Shown here: in pieces, positions 7,765 through 17,188 of the stretch | Position numbering within the stretch: position 1 is the stretch's first letter | Layout: the number at the start of each line of letters is the position of its first letter | Assembly (NCBI GenBank): GCA_964471405.1 | Contig: CAYYGH010000003.1 | Span: forward strand, 1 to 64,000 | Direction of reading: 5' to 3' | Source of the DNA: J084 sp964471405 | GTDB lineage: Bacteria > Pseudomonadota > Alphaproteobacteria > Sphingomonadales > Rhodothalassiaceae | DNA length: 64,000 bases | Program-made: the position numbers and the translations under genes | The notes under the pieces: generated by a model | Told to the model about the DNA's origin: nothing | Seen by the model: the letters and a program-made list of their open reading frames with translations, nothing else | The model's database searches: none

Positions 7765-9381
7765 GTGGCCGGCAAGCAGCGGATTCCGGCAGTCCATTCC
7801 CAGCCCGCCCGGCTGCTTCACGAGCTGCTGGCGGTGGCAGCGGCACGGACTCCCGATGCTGAAGCCCTCATCGCCGGTGGGCGGCGATGCCGATATGAGC
7901 AGCTCGCATGGGACACGGAACTGTGGACCGCTCGCCTGGCGGCGGCAGGAGTCAGGCCCGGGGATCGGGTCGTGGTGTGGCTGGACAAGCGGGTGGAGAC
8001 GGTTGCGGCCCTCTTCGCCACATCCGCCTTGGGCGGGATCGCGGTGCCGGCCAATCCCGTGCTCAAGGCCCCCCAGATTGCGCATCTGATGGCCGATTGT
8101 GCGCCCCGGGTACTGGTCACCAGCCGGGCCCGGATGGCGGCGCTGGGCGAGGAGGGCTTCGTGGTGCCGGCCGGCATGGCGGTGCTCCTGGTGGACGAGC
8201 TGCCGGCGGTGGAGGAGAAGAGCGGGCCGCCCCCCTGGCAGGGTGTGGAGACGGCACCGGCAATGATCTTCTATACATCCGGCTCCACGGGGCGCGCGAA
8301 GGGGGTGGTGGTCAGTCACCGCAATCTCGTTGCCGGTGCGGATGCGGTCGCCAGCTATCTCGAAAACCGCGCCGATGATCGCCTGCTCGGCGTGCTGCCG
8401 CTCAGCTTCGATTATGGTTTTTCGCAGCTGACCACGGCCTTTCTGGTGGGTGCCTGTGTCGTGCTGATGGACTTTCTGCTGCCGCGGGATGTCCTCCGGC
8501 AGCTTGCGGCCGAACGGATCACGGGACTGGCCGGCGTGCCGAGCCTGTGGGCGCAGCTGGCCCGCCTTGAGTGGCCGGATGCCGCACGCCGGCTGCGCTA
8601 TATTACCAATTCCGGTGGCCGCATGCCGCGCGGCGTGCTGGAAAAATTGCGGACGGTGCTGCCGGAAACCCGCATCCATCTGATGTATGGTCTGACCGAG
8701 GCCTTCCGGTCCACCACATTGCCGCCGGATGAGGTGACGCACCGTCCCCACTCCATCGGTCGGGCCATTCCCAACACCGAAATCGTGGTGGTGGACGAGA
8801 AGGGACGCCCCGTGCCACCGGGCACGCCGGGCGAGCTCGTCCACCGCGGGCCGACGGTGGCTCTCGGCTACTGGAACGATCCCGAGCGCACCGCCGAACG
8901 CTTCCGAACCTGGCCTCTGGCCACGACCTTCCCCGAGACCGCCGAGCGCTGCGTGTTTTCCGGCGATCTCGTTGTGGCCGATGAGGAGGGCTATCTGACA
9001 TTCCTCGGCCGCCGCGATGCCATGATCAAATCCGGTGGCTACCGGATCAGCCCGGAGGAGGTGGAGGAAGCGGCCTATGGGGTAGCGGGGGTGGCGCTGG
9101 CTGCCGCCTTCGGCATCCCCGACGAGCTGCTGGGCGAGGTTGTCGTGCTGCTTGTCGAGGCGGCCGAGGGGCTGGCGGACTCCGAACGATCCGGCCTTTG
9201 CGATCGCGTTCGTCAGGCGGCGCATCACCACCTTCCCGCCTACATGCAACCGCGGGTGATTGCGCTTGCACCATTCCCGCTGCCGCGCTCGCCCAATGGA
9301 AAGGTCGACCGGCTGGCCGCCCGGACACGCTGGCAGCAATGGCAGGAGGCCGCGCGCCGGCACAAAGAGGGAAAGGCATGA
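7765..9381 (+). CDS. Acyl-CoA ligase (AMP-forming), exosortase A system-associated
   Basis: 538 aa from GTG 7765; upstream TTG starts are possible, but family N-termini begin close to ARLLHELLAVAAARTPDA. It belongs to the adenylate-forming superfamily, which activates a carboxylic acid as acyl-AMP and passes it to CoA or a carrier thiol. The A3 loop is FYTSGSTGRAKGVVVSH, the A5 region YGLTEAFRST, the hinge GRRDAMIKSGGYRISPEEVE, and the C-terminal Lys motif PRSPNGKVDR. It overlaps the PLP decarboxylase by ATGA and diverges from the ACP gene, which is the probable acceptor. The match is to the XrtA-locus ligase family; the real acid is unknown. Confidence 0.88.
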   Translation: MAGKQRIPAVHSQPARLLHELLAVAAARTPDAEALIAGGRRCRYEQLAWDTELWTARLAAAGVRPGDRVVVWLDKRVETVAALFATSALGGIAVPANPVLKAPQIAHLMADCAPRVLVTSRARMAALGEEGFVVPAGMAVLLVDELPAVEEKSGPPPWQGVETAPAMIFYTSGSTGRAKGVVVSHRNLVAGADAVASYLENRADDRLLGVLPLSFDYGFSQLTTAFLVGACVVLMDFLLPRDVLRQLAAERITGLAGVPSLWAQLARLEWPDAARRLRYITNSGGRMPRGVLEKLRTVLPETRIHLMYGLTEAFRSTTLPPDEVTHRPHSIGRAIPNTEIVVVDEKGRPVPPGTPGELVHRGPTVALGYWNDPERTAERFRTWPLATTFPETAERCVFSGDLVVADEEGYLTFLGRRDAMIKSGGYRISPEEVEEAAYGVAGVALAAAFGIPDELLGEVVVLLVEAAEGLADSERSGLCDRVRQAAHHHLPAYMQPRVIALAPFPLPRSPNGKVDRLAARTRWQQWQEAARRHKEGKA

Positions 9382-10679
9382 CGGAAAGCAGGGAAAATCG
9401 GCCGTTTCATCCTGCCTGTCGCTTCGGCTGGCAGGATGGAGAATTGCTGATCGGCGGCCGAAAGGTGAGCCATCTGCACCGCAGTGTCGGCTGCCGCCCC
9501 TTTTATGCCTATGATGGCGGGATCCTGCAGGCGCAGCTGGCTGCCCTGCGTGAGGCGATTCCGCAGGACGTGGCCGTTCATTATGCCGTCAAGGCCAATG
9601 GCTTTCCTCCGCTGCTGGCGTTCATGAGCCGGCTGGCTGACGGCTTCGATGTCGCCTCCCGGGGGGAAATGGAAGCGCTTCTGGCGCTGGGTGTGCCGGC
9701 AGAGCGGCTTGCCTTCGCCGGTCCGGGCAAGGGGGTGGAGGAGATCGCGGCCGCCGTGTCAGCGGGAGTGCGGATCGTGATCGAGGACAAGGACGAGCTT
9801 GACGATGTGGCAGCGGCCCTGGCGATGACGGGTGCATCCCTCCCGCCGCCGCTGGCCGTGCGCATCAATCCGCCCTTCACCTTGAAGCGGGTCGGATTGC
9901 GGATGGGAGGAGAGGCCACTGCCTTCGGCCTTCCGCCGGAAGCCCTGGGAAGCCTTTTGGCCCGCGCTCGTGCGTTGGGGCTGGTCATCGACGGCTTGCA
10001 CGTCTTCATCGGCTCTCAGAGCCTGGATGGCATGGCACTGGCCGACAGCCACCGGCAGACGGCGCGCCTTCTGCGAGATTTGGCTGTGGCTCATGAGATG
10101 GCGCTGGCCTGGGTCAGCCTGGGAGGCGGCTACGGCATTCCCTATGTGACGGGCGAGCGTCCTCTTGATCTCGCTCCCGTGGCGGCCGGCCTGCGGGACG
10201 CCGTGGCAATTCTGCGGACGATTGCTCCGCGGGCGTGGATTGCGATCGAACTGGGGCGCTATCTCGTCGGCGGAGCGGGGGTCTATGTGATGCGGGTGCT
10301 GCGCCGCAAGACGGTTCATGGCCGCACCGTGCTGGTAACGGATGGCGGTCTGCACCACCATCTCGCAGCGACGGGCAATTTCGGGCAGGTGCTGCACCGG
10401 CCGTTTCCGATGGCCCTGGCGACCCGCATGCCGGCCGGGATGGACAGCTGGCCTGCCGGGGAAGGCGAACCGCGCGAGACGGTCACCATTGCCGGTCGGC
10501 TGTGTACGCCGCTCGATGTCTTCGCCCGGACCATCAGCCTCCCACCGGCCCGCCCCGGCGATCTGGTGGCGGTCTTCCAGTCCGGCGCCTATGGCTTCGA
10601 GGCGAGCCCCCAGGCCTTTCTGCACCATCCCCCACCGGCGCGGCTGTTCATCGAGCCGCCCCACGCCGGGGAGAGTTGA
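9378..10679 (+). CDS. Pyridoxal-dependent decarboxylase, exosortase A system-associated
   Basis: 433 aa, fold-type III PLP enzyme of the ornithine/diaminopimelate decarboxylase superfamily. The cofactor lysine is K72 in HYAVKANG. SRGEMEALLALG, the HVFIGSQ strand and the C-terminal GAYGFEASPQAFLHH match the TIM-barrel and beta-domain landmarks of the group. The start at 9378 overlaps the ligase stop (ATGA). Family members occur next to the acyl-CoA ligase in XrtA loci. By analogy it would decarboxylate an amino acid, perhaps one linked to the ACP, to provide a substituent for the exopolysaccharide; that is inference. Confidence 0.88.
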   Translation: MTESRENRPFHPACRFGWQDGELLIGGRKVSHLHRSVGCRPFYAYDGGILQAQLAALREAIPQDVAVHYAVKANGFPPLLAFMSRLADGFDVASRGEMEALLALGVPAERLAFAGPGKGVEEIAAAVSAGVRIVIEDKDELDDVAAALAMTGASLPPPLAVRINPPFTLKRVGLRMGGEATAFGLPPEALGSLLARARALGLVIDGLHVFIGSQSLDGMALADSHRQTARLLRDLAVAHEMALAWVSLGGGYGIPYVTGERPLDLAPVAAGLRDAVAILRTIAPRAWIAIELGRYLVGGAGVYVMRVLRRKTVHGRTVLVTDGGLHHHLAATGNFGQVLHRPFPMALATRMPAGMDSWPAGEGEPRETVTIAGRLCTPLDVFARTISLPPARPGDLVAVFQSGAYGFEASPQAFLHHPPPARLFIEPPHAGES

Positions 10680-10966
10680 CGCAGCATTTCCTGCCCGCTA
10701 GAGGACACGTCAATTCTCTCTTCTAGAAAGAAACAACCACGCGTCGCAAAGGTACGGGGGCAGAAGGCGCCACCGGCATGCCCTGGTTCAGGGATGTCCC
10801 TGAGGAGGTGGGCGTTGCCTGGGGCGATCGGGCCCGTGGCCATGATTTGCGCGACGAGGCGGGCTTGTCTCGCCGGTTGCCGGCATGGTAACGGTTGGGG
10901 CAAGATGATGTCGTGATGCGACGGAAGGTATCACTGGGTGGGGCAGTAGCACGGGTGGCGAATGGC
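10680..10966. promoter_or_regulatory. Leader/promoter region of the exopolysaccharide operon
   Basis: 287 bases without a convincing gene. The first 60 bases are relatively AT-rich and contain a TTCTAGAA-like palindrome near 10720-10730, a plausible promoter zone. Further down a stem-loop is visible at 10788-10803 (six paired bases around a four-base loop). The remaining region is GC-rich and could form more structure. A cyclic-di-GMP riboswitch was considered and not supported. Confidence 0.35.
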
Positions 10967-11596
10967 ATGACATGGATACGTCGAGCGAGGTGGTTTTACG
11001 GGCTATTACTTGCTCTCTTTTTGGCAGGATGCGCGGGGCATCTCGACAAGCTTCCTTCAGCGATGTTCGTTTCGCCGGATGAAGGGCCGGGGCCGAACTA
11101 TCGCATTGGTCCGCTTGATTCGATCACCGTCTTCGTCTGGCGGAATCCGGAGCTGACCACCACGGTGACCGTGCGCCCGGACGGCCGGGTTTCCGTGCCG
11201 CTGATCGAAGACATTCCGGCCACGGGCAAGACCCCGTCCCAGCTTGCGCGGGATATCGAGGAGGCGTTGTCCGTCTACATCCAGCAGCCGATCGTGACCG
11301 TCATCGTGGAGCAGTTCACGGGGCCCTTCGCCCAGCAGGTGCGCGTAGTCGGCGAGGCCACCAATCCCCGCGCCATTCCCTATCGCGCGAACATGACGCT
11401 GCTTGATGTCATGATCGAAGTGGGGGGGCTGACGGAATTCGCCGCCGGCAATTCCGCGCGGCTGGTGCGGATGGTGGACGGCAGGCAGAAGGAATATCGC
11501 CTGCGCATCGCCTCACTGCTCAAGGACGGGGACATCAGTGCCAATGTGAAAATCCTGCCGGGGGATGTCATTATCATTCCGGAAAGCTTATTCTAG
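10967..11596 (+). CDS. XrtA/PEP-CTERM system exopolysaccharide export lipoprotein (Wza-like)
   Basis: 209 aa from ATG 10967, chosen because it gives a compact signal peptide ending in the lipobox LAGC (Cys22). Upstream in-frame starts only add a basic extension. The polysaccharide-export domain follows (YRIGPLDSITVFVWRNPELT, RPDGRVSVPLIEDIPATGKT) with a SLBB-like beta segment (GPFAQQVRVVGEATNPRAIPY). It would form the outer-membrane/periplasmic export channel for the polysaccharide. It is the first gene of the operon, 146 bases ahead of the chain-length protein. Confidence 0.87.
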   Translation: MTWIRRARWFYGLLLALFLAGCAGHLDKLPSAMFVSPDEGPGPNYRIGPLDSITVFVWRNPELTTTVTVRPDGRVSVPLIEDIPATGKTPSQLARDIEEALSVYIQQPIVTVIVEQFTGPFAQQVRVVGEATNPRAIPYRANMTLLDVMIEVGGLTEFAAGNSARLVRMVDGRQKEYRLRIASLLKDGDISANVKILPGDVIIIPESLF

Positions 11597-11742
11597 TAGG
11601 AGCAGATCCTGGATGGGCGCCAGGTGGCGCGACGGCCGCTTTCTCAAGGGGGCGGCAGGGTCGAGGAGAGAGAGCGGACAAAGGGCGTACGGCATGCGGG
11701 AACGGATCCCCGCCAAGCGGATGAGACGGCAGGCAGCAGGGC

Positions 11743-13332
11743 ATGCATGAACTTTACCAGAACTTTCTGTTGATGCTCTATGCCCTCTGGCGGCGGCGCT
11801 GGTATGGGCTGGCCGTCACCTATGTCATCTGTGTGGTCGGCTGGGTGTTCATCGCGCTCATCCCCAACACCTATCGCTCCCAGGCCCGTGTCTATGTGGA
11901 CACGGAGTCCCTGTTGCGCCCATTGATGCGCGGCATGGCGGTGGAAGTCGATGTCTTCCGGCAGCTCGATCTTCTGCGTCAGACCATCGTGAATACGGAA
12001 AATCTGGAAAAGATCATCCGGCGCACGGACATGGACATTCTGCTTGGTGCCGGAGACAATCTTGCGCCCCTGATCGCGGATCTGCGCAACAAGATCCAGA
12101 TTTCCACACCGGGGGAGAATATTTTCGTTCTGTCCTATGAGGCCTCCTTCAAGCAGCTGTCCGATGAGCAGAATGCCCGGCTTGCGCGGGACGTCGTGAC
12201 CCAGGTGCTCAACATCTTCAAGGAGGCGCATCTGGGCCTCAAGCGTGAGGACATCGAGGCGGCCCAGGCCTTCATCAATTCCAAGATCCAGGATCTCGAA
12301 CGCAAGCTCGAAGAAGCCGAACGCCGGCGTGCCGAATTCCGCCGCCAGAACATGGGGCTGCTTTCCTCCCAGGGCACCTATCTTGCGCGTCTGGAAAAGC
12401 TGCGGGATGCCCTGAAGGCGAAGGAGGACGAGCTGGCGGACGCCAAGCTCAGCCGCGATGAGCTGGCGCGGCAGCTCAAGGACATCCCCGCTTATCTGCC
12501 GCTGTCGGCTTCGGGTGAAGGAAGCGGCGGTCTCAATCCGCGATTGCAGTCCCGCATCGAGCAGCTGCAGGAACGCCTTGACGAGCTGAAGGTGCGCGGG
12601 TTCACCGACCAGCATCCCGATGTGGTCTTCGTTGCCCGCCAGCTCGAAATTCTCAAGCAGCAGCTGGAGGATGAGAAGAAGAAGGCCGAGGAAGCGCTCA
12701 AGCAGAACCCGGAAGCGCCTCCGGAAGGCAATTTTACACCCAACCCGGTCTGGCAGGAACTGAAGGTCAAGCTGGTGGATGCCGAGACGCGGGTCAAAAC
12801 CCTCACCGCCCAGCGGGACAAGCTCAAGCGCGAGCTCGATGAGCTGGAATCGGAAGCCGGGCGGATTCCGCTGCTTGAAGCCGAGCTCAAGCGTCTCGAT
12901 CGCGATTATGACGTATTGCGCGAGAACTATGAGGATCTGGTCAAACGTCGGGAGCAGGCGGCCCTTTCGCAGGATCTGGAGGCCAGTGCGAAGAATGTCG
13001 GCTTCGAGGTGATCGATCCTCCCAATCTGCCCACGAAGCCCTATCGGCCGGACAGGCCGAAGTTGCTCTCGCTGGTGCTGGCGGCAGGGGTGCTTTCGGG
13101 TATAGGCATCGCTTTCGTTCTCTCCCAGCTGCGACCCGTCTTCCTGAGCAGCGAGCGACTGGCCGAGACCTTCGGTCTTCCCGTTTTCGGCGTGGTGACG
13201 ATGGTGGTCCTCGAACGGGATCGCCGGCAATACAAGCTCGAGCTCATGGGGTTTGTGGCCTCCCTGCTGTTGCTGCTCATGGGCTATGCCAGCCTCATGG
13301 GGCTGGCAATGACCAGCGGCGCACTGCTCTAG
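11743..13332 (+). CDS. XrtA system polysaccharide chain-length determinant
   Basis: 529 aa inner-membrane Wzz/Wzc-type protein without a kinase domain. The first membrane segment lies at about residues 20-42, followed by the Wzz domain (NTYRSQARVYVDTESLLRP). A long periplasmic coiled coil rich in Glu, Lys and Arg follows (about 165-420). A Pro-rich PNLPTKPYRPDRPK motif precedes the second membrane segment near residue 445, and a further hydrophobic segment closes the protein. It should set polymer length and dock the autokinase encoded directly downstream. AGCAGGG ribosome-binding site before ATG. Confidence 0.9.
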   Translation: MHELYQNFLLMLYALWRRRWYGLAVTYVICVVGWVFIALIPNTYRSQARVYVDTESLLRPLMRGMAVEVDVFRQLDLLRQTIVNTENLEKIIRRTDMDILLGAGDNLAPLIADLRNKIQISTPGENIFVLSYEASFKQLSDEQNARLARDVVTQVLNIFKEAHLGLKREDIEAAQAFINSKIQDLERKLEEAERRRAEFRRQNMGLLSSQGTYLARLEKLRDALKAKEDELADAKLSRDELARQLKDIPAYLPLSASGEGSGGLNPRLQSRIEQLQERLDELKVRGFTDQHPDVVFVARQLEILKQQLEDEKKKAEEALKQNPEAPPEGNFTPNPVWQELKVKLVDAETRVKTLTAQRDKLKRELDELESEAGRIPLLEAELKRLDRDYDVLRENYEDLVKRREQAALSQDLEASAKNVGFEVIDPPNLPTKPYRPDRPKLLSLVLAAGVLSGIGIAFVLSQLRPVFLSSERLAETFGLPVFGVVTMVVLERDRRQYKLELMGFVASLLLLLMGYASLMGLAMTSGALL

Positions 13333-13341
13333 GAGGCGGGG

Positions 13342-14418
13342 ATGGACGATAGCCGCAAACCCGGCCGCGAATCCCTGCTTGAACGCGCCGCCCAGCGCAT
13401 GCGCGAGCGAACGCGTGAGCAGGGCAAGGCCGAGGAGAGCAGGAAAGCCGCCTCCGCAGCCGATGAAGCCCGTCGCCGGCGCCAGCAGCGACTGATCGAA
13501 CGGGCCGCCGAGCAGTTGCGGGCCCATGCTTCGCCCTCTTCGGCGGCCGGACCGGCCACCCAGCCGGCGGAAGGCGCAGGAGCGGCCTCGGCGACTGCCG
13601 CCGCCACTGCAGCGGCTCCGGCCCCCCGTGCCACCCCCTCTGCCAAGGCGGCGCCGGGGCGGCCTCCGGTGAAGAAGCGCAGCCGGTATCAGGAGCTCGA
13701 TGTCGATCGGCTGCGGCGGCTCGGTTTCATCACGCCCGATGCCGGGCCCAACACGACCAGCGAGGAGTTCCGGATCATCAAGCGTCCGATCCTGCTCAAG
13801 GCCTTCGCCCAGGGTCAGCACCGGATTCCCAACGGCAATCTCGTGCTCGTGACCTCCTGCCGGCCGGGCGACGGCAAGACCTTCTGCGCCATCAATCTGG
13901 CTCTTTCGATCGCTCTGGAGCAGGACGTGCGGGTCCTGCTCGTGGATGCCGATTTTCCCAAGCCTGAGGCCCTGCGGACTCTCGGCATCACGGCCACCAA
14001 GGGGTTGATGGATGCCGTTCTGGATCCGGAGGTGGATCTGGCGGACTGTCTGATCCGCACCAATGTGCGCAATCTGACGGTGCTGCCGGCCGGCCGCCAG
14101 CACAACCTGACGCCCGAGCTGCTCACCAGTGCGCGGATGGGCAATATTCTGAACGAGATCGCCCAGCGCTATCCGGACCGCATCGTCATCTTCGACTGCG
14201 CCCCGGTTCTGGCCAGCAGCGTGGCCTCGGCACTGGCGATGCATACCGGACAGACCGCCTTCGTGGTTGAAGCCGAGCGCACCACCGAGCAGCAGATCCG
14301 CGAAGGGCTGAACATGCTCGCCAGCTGCAAGCATATCGGCTTCATCCTCAACAAGGTGCGCTTCCTCGGACCGGACCGGCGGTTCGGAGCCTATTATGGC
14401 TATGCATACGGTCGCTAG
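13342..14418 (+). CDS. XrtA-associated tyrosine autokinase (BY-kinase)
   Basis: 358 aa cytosolic P-loop kinase. The N-terminal ~115 residues are basic helices and an Ala/Pro-rich linker. The kinase core has Walker A TSCRPGDGKT (K179), Walker A' VDADFP at 201-206 and a Walker B segment FDCAPV. The C-terminus ends in a short tyrosine cluster (FGAYYGYAYGR), the expected autophosphorylation tail. Its membrane activator is the chain-length protein just upstream, nine bases away. Phosphorylation would control polysaccharide length and export. Confidence 0.9.
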   Translation: MDDSRKPGRESLLERAAQRMRERTREQGKAEESRKAASAADEARRRRQQRLIERAAEQLRAHASPSSAAGPATQPAEGAGAASATAAATAAAPAPRATPSAKAAPGRPPVKKRSRYQELDVDRLRRLGFITPDAGPNTTSEEFRIIKRPILLKAFAQGQHRIPNGNLVLVTSCRPGDGKTFCAINLALSIALEQDVRVLLVDADFPKPEALRTLGITATKGLMDAVLDPEVDLADCLIRTNVRNLTVLPAGRQHNLTPELLTSARMGNILNEIAQRYPDRIVIFDCAPVLASSVASALAMHTGQTAFVVEAERTTEQQIREGLNMLASCKHIGFILNKVRFLGPDRRFGAYYGYAYGR

Positions 14419-14442
14419 GGCAGGAAGGGACGGGCGCAGGTC

Positions 14443-16005
14443 GTGTCGGCGAGGGCATACAGGAACCGGCCGGCGGGGGGATGCCGGCACCCTTTGCGCC
14501 TTGCTCTTGCCGGGGCGGTCGGGCTGCTCGGGGGGCTGGTGGCCCGGCCGGTGGACGGGGCGCATGCGGCGGAGCTGCGGCTGACGCCCTTCGGCGGCCT
14601 GTCGCTGGCCGCAACCAGCAATGTCTTTCTTGAGCCCACCGCTCGTCAGGAGGATTTCAGCAGCCAGCTCGAAGCCGGTTTCGGGTTCATCGCCAATGGC
14701 GCCCGTTTCCGGGCGAATGTGCAGTATTTCGCCGATTATCTCTATTTCGCGCGTACCGGCCGGGACAAGCTCCAGCATGATGGCTCCGGCATCCTGCGCT
14801 ATGATGTGCTGCCACGGATCCTGCGGATCGAGGCAACCGGCGTGGTGCGGGAGGCCTTCACCAGCCGGGCCGGCGTCTTCTCGGGCAGCCGCGCCAATCT
14901 TGCGCAGGGCCGGCAGACCGTCCAGGGCTATCAGTTCGGTCCGGATCTTTCCTTTCGCCTGGGGTCATTGGCGGAATTCCAGGGTCAGTACCGCTTCTCG
15001 CTCACGCTCAATGACAGTGGTCGCAAGAGCGCCCCCGCCAACAGGCCCGTCATCCCCTTCTCGGACTCGCATGGGCATCAGGTCTCGCTCGATCTTGCCG
15101 GCAGTCGGGATCGCTTGCGCCGCCTTGAATGGCGGCTGTTCGGCCGCTTCAATCGCACCGTGCGCTCCCGCCCGCCGCAGAACATTCCGCTCGTCCAGCC
15201 GGTTCTGCCCGTCTTCCAGACGGCTCAGGGCGGCCTGGATCTGGCCTATGTGCTCACCCGGGCCGTGCGGCTGGAAGGCAGTGTCGGCTATTTCACGACC
15301 AATACGCGCTTCGGCACCAGTCGCCTGCGCGGCCTGCGCTGGGATGCAGGGGTGCGCCTTAAGGGGCCGCGGCTGGAACTCGGCGCCCGCATCGGTCGGC
15401 GCGCGGGCCAGACGACGATCGAGGCCACCTCTTCCTATCGTCTCCGCCATCTTTCGGTTTCCGCGCGCTATACGGACATCGTGGGCTCAAGCCAGCAGTT
15501 GCTGCTCGATGACGCGCTGCGGCTGACCGCTCCGCGCCTGGACACCAATCAGCCGGTTCTGCCGCCGGGTTTCACGCTCGAGCCCAATGTGCCGCTGCTG
15601 GCACCACCCGGTTTCGATTTTTCAGACCGCAATTTCCGTCAGCGCCGCGCGGCGGTGGAGCTTGCCTGGACCCGGCGTCGGGAAAGCGCCCAGCTGACCG
15701 GCTCCTGGGAGCGTCGCCGCTTCGAGGACGGCTCCCTTGCGAGGGGCTTCGGAGTCGATTTGACCATCAGTCATCAGATGACCAGACGGGCCACCTGGGT
15801 CGTGGAGGGCAGCCTGCGCCATGACCGATTCGAGACCGGAACGCGAACCGACAACAATCTCATCGTCGCCACAGGCGGCAATTGGACGATCGCACGCAAT
15901 CTGACCGGCGAAATTCGCTATACCTTCAGTAAAAGATTCAGTAACCTTCCCGATGTCACATTTGCCGAACATGCATTGTTTGCGGGATTGCGGATTGGTT
16001 TGTAA
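14443..16005 (+). CDS. PEP-CTERM/XrtA system-associated outer-membrane beta-barrel protein
   Basis: 520 aa from a GTG start with a GCAGG site. The signal peptide (about residues 18-43, cleavage near HAAEL) is followed by alternating amphipathic strands rich in Arg, Phe, Tyr and Ser, ending in an aromatic/hydrophobic strand (FAGLRIGL), as expected for a beta-barrel. It matches the TIGR03016-type family found beside XrtA. It probably works in the outer membrane in polysaccharide export; the exact role is not established. It lies between the autokinase and the ATPase, same strand, short spacing. Confidence 0.82.
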   Translation: MSARAYRNRPAGGCRHPLRLALAGAVGLLGGLVARPVDGAHAAELRLTPFGGLSLAATSNVFLEPTARQEDFSSQLEAGFGFIANGARFRANVQYFADYLYFARTGRDKLQHDGSGILRYDVLPRILRIEATGVVREAFTSRAGVFSGSRANLAQGRQTVQGYQFGPDLSFRLGSLAEFQGQYRFSLTLNDSGRKSAPANRPVIPFSDSHGHQVSLDLAGSRDRLRRLEWRLFGRFNRTVRSRPPQNIPLVQPVLPVFQTAQGGLDLAYVLTRAVRLEGSVGYFTTNTRFGTSRLRGLRWDAGVRLKGPRLELGARIGRRAGQTTIEATSSYRLRHLSVSARYTDIVGSSQQLLLDDALRLTAPRLDTNQPVLPPGFTLEPNVPLLAPPGFDFSDRNFRQRRAAVELAWTRRRESAQLTGSWERRRFEDGSLARGFGVDLTISHQMTRRATWVVEGSLRHDRFETGTRTDNNLIVATGGNWTIARNLTGEIRYTFSKRFSNLPDVTFAEHALFAGLRIGL

Positions 16006-16029
16006 GGGGCAAGTCGAGAAGGACGAGGG

Positions 16030-17133
16030 GTGTTCGAAGAATTCTACAAGCTTTCAGGGCGACCGTTTCAACTGACGCCGGATCCGCGTTTCTATTTTGA
16101 TGCGCGCACCCACCACAAGGCCATGGCCTATCTGACCTATGGGCTCAGTCAGGAGGAGGGGTTCATCATCATCACGGGCGAGATCGGCACCGGCAAGACG
16201 ACCCTGCTTGGTCATCTGCTGGAACAGCTCGACCCGGAAGAATTTGTCGTCGCGCAGGTGGTCTCGACACAGCTCAACGCCGACGAGATGCTTGCTGCCA
16301 TTGCCCGCGGCTTCGGGCTGGAGCCCAGGAGTGACGACAAGGCGGGAACCCTGCGCGAGATCGAAAGCTTCCTGCGGGAAGTGCGCCGCAGCGGCAAGAG
16401 GGCGCTGCTGGTGGTTGACGAGGCGCAGAATCTGCCGCTGGCGGCTTTGGAGGAGCTGCGGATGCTCTCCAATTTTCAGGATCAGGGTGCTCCGCTTCTG
16501 CAATGCTTTCTTGTTGGTCAGCCCGAATTCCGGGCCCGCCTGTTCCAGACGCCGGCGCTCGAACAGCTGCGCCAGCGGGTGATCGCAACTCATCATCTGG
16601 AGCCGATGGCGCGCGAGGAACTGCAGGGCTATATCGAGCACCGCCTGCGGCTTGTGGACTGGAAGGGTGATCCCGAGTTCACCGAGGATGCCTATGATGC
16701 GATCTACGACTACACGCAGGGTGTGCCGCGGCGTGTCAATCTCCTGTGTTCGCGCATTCTGCTGTTCGGGGCGCTGGAGGAGCTGCATCGCATTGACGGC
16801 GAAGTGGTCCAGGCCGTGATCGAGGATCTGGAGGCCGACAATATCTATCAGGCAAAGGAGGGCGCCAGGCGGCTCGAGCTTGAAGAGGAACCGTCCATGG
16901 AAGCCGTGCCGCCCCGGCAGACGCTGGAGGAGTCGCAGAATCTCGCTGAACTTGAGCGGCGGCTGACCGTGCTGGAGCATTACATCCGCCGCCATGAAGC
17001 GCTGATCGCGCATATCGCCAAGGCGGCCGGCCTGCGTGAACTGCCGAAGGTCGAAGACGGGCCGCTTGATGAGGCGGATGCGGATTCCCCGGCGACCGAG
17101 GCGCAGGAACAGCCGGTCGGCTCGCAGGAATAG
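16030..17133 (+). CDS. XrtA-associated ATPase (ExeA/GspA-like AAA protein)
   Basis: 367 aa from GTG. The N-terminus FYKLSGRPFQLTPDPRFYF is the hallmark of the ExeA-like group. Walker A GEIGTGKT is at residues 50-57 and Walker B LLVVDEAQ at about 126-133, then a sensor region (EELRMLSNFQ). The last ~90 residues form an acidic helical tail with a coiled-coil segment (LAELERRLTVLEHYIRRHEAL). This ATPase family is a constant member of XrtA exopolysaccharide operons and probably powers assembly or placement of the export machinery from the cytosol. Confidence 0.88.
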   Translation: MFEEFYKLSGRPFQLTPDPRFYFDARTHHKAMAYLTYGLSQEEGFIIITGEIGTGKTTLLGHLLEQLDPEEFVVAQVVSTQLNADEMLAAIARGFGLEPRSDDKAGTLREIESFLREVRRSGKRALLVVDEAQNLPLAALEELRMLSNFQDQGAPLLQCFLVGQPEFRARLFQTPALEQLRQRVIATHHLEPMAREELQGYIEHRLRLVDWKGDPEFTEDAYDAIYDYTQGVPRRVNLLCSRILLFGALEELHRIDGEVVQAVIEDLEADNIYQAKEGARRLELEEEPSMEAVPPRQTLEESQNLAELERRLTVLEHYIRRHEALIAHIAKAAGLRELPKVEDGPLDEADADSPATEAQEQPVGSQE

Positions 17134-17188
17134 CCTGCTGCGGCTGTCGGAGCGCAGGCGGGTAGAGGCTGAGAGTTCGCACGGCACC

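Noticed and set aside
10730..10900. Possible c-di-GMP (GEMM) riboswitch before the exopolysaccharide export gene
   Set aside because: A few bases resemble the conserved CGCAAAG segment, but the paired stems and tetraloop receptor arrangement cannot be built from the sequence.
11644..14778. Very long minus-strand open frame opposite the XrtA chain-length and kinase genes
   Set aside because: Antisense shadow of three well-supported genes; the translated sequence is low-complexity Arg/Gly/Leu without signal, domain or ribosome-binding support.
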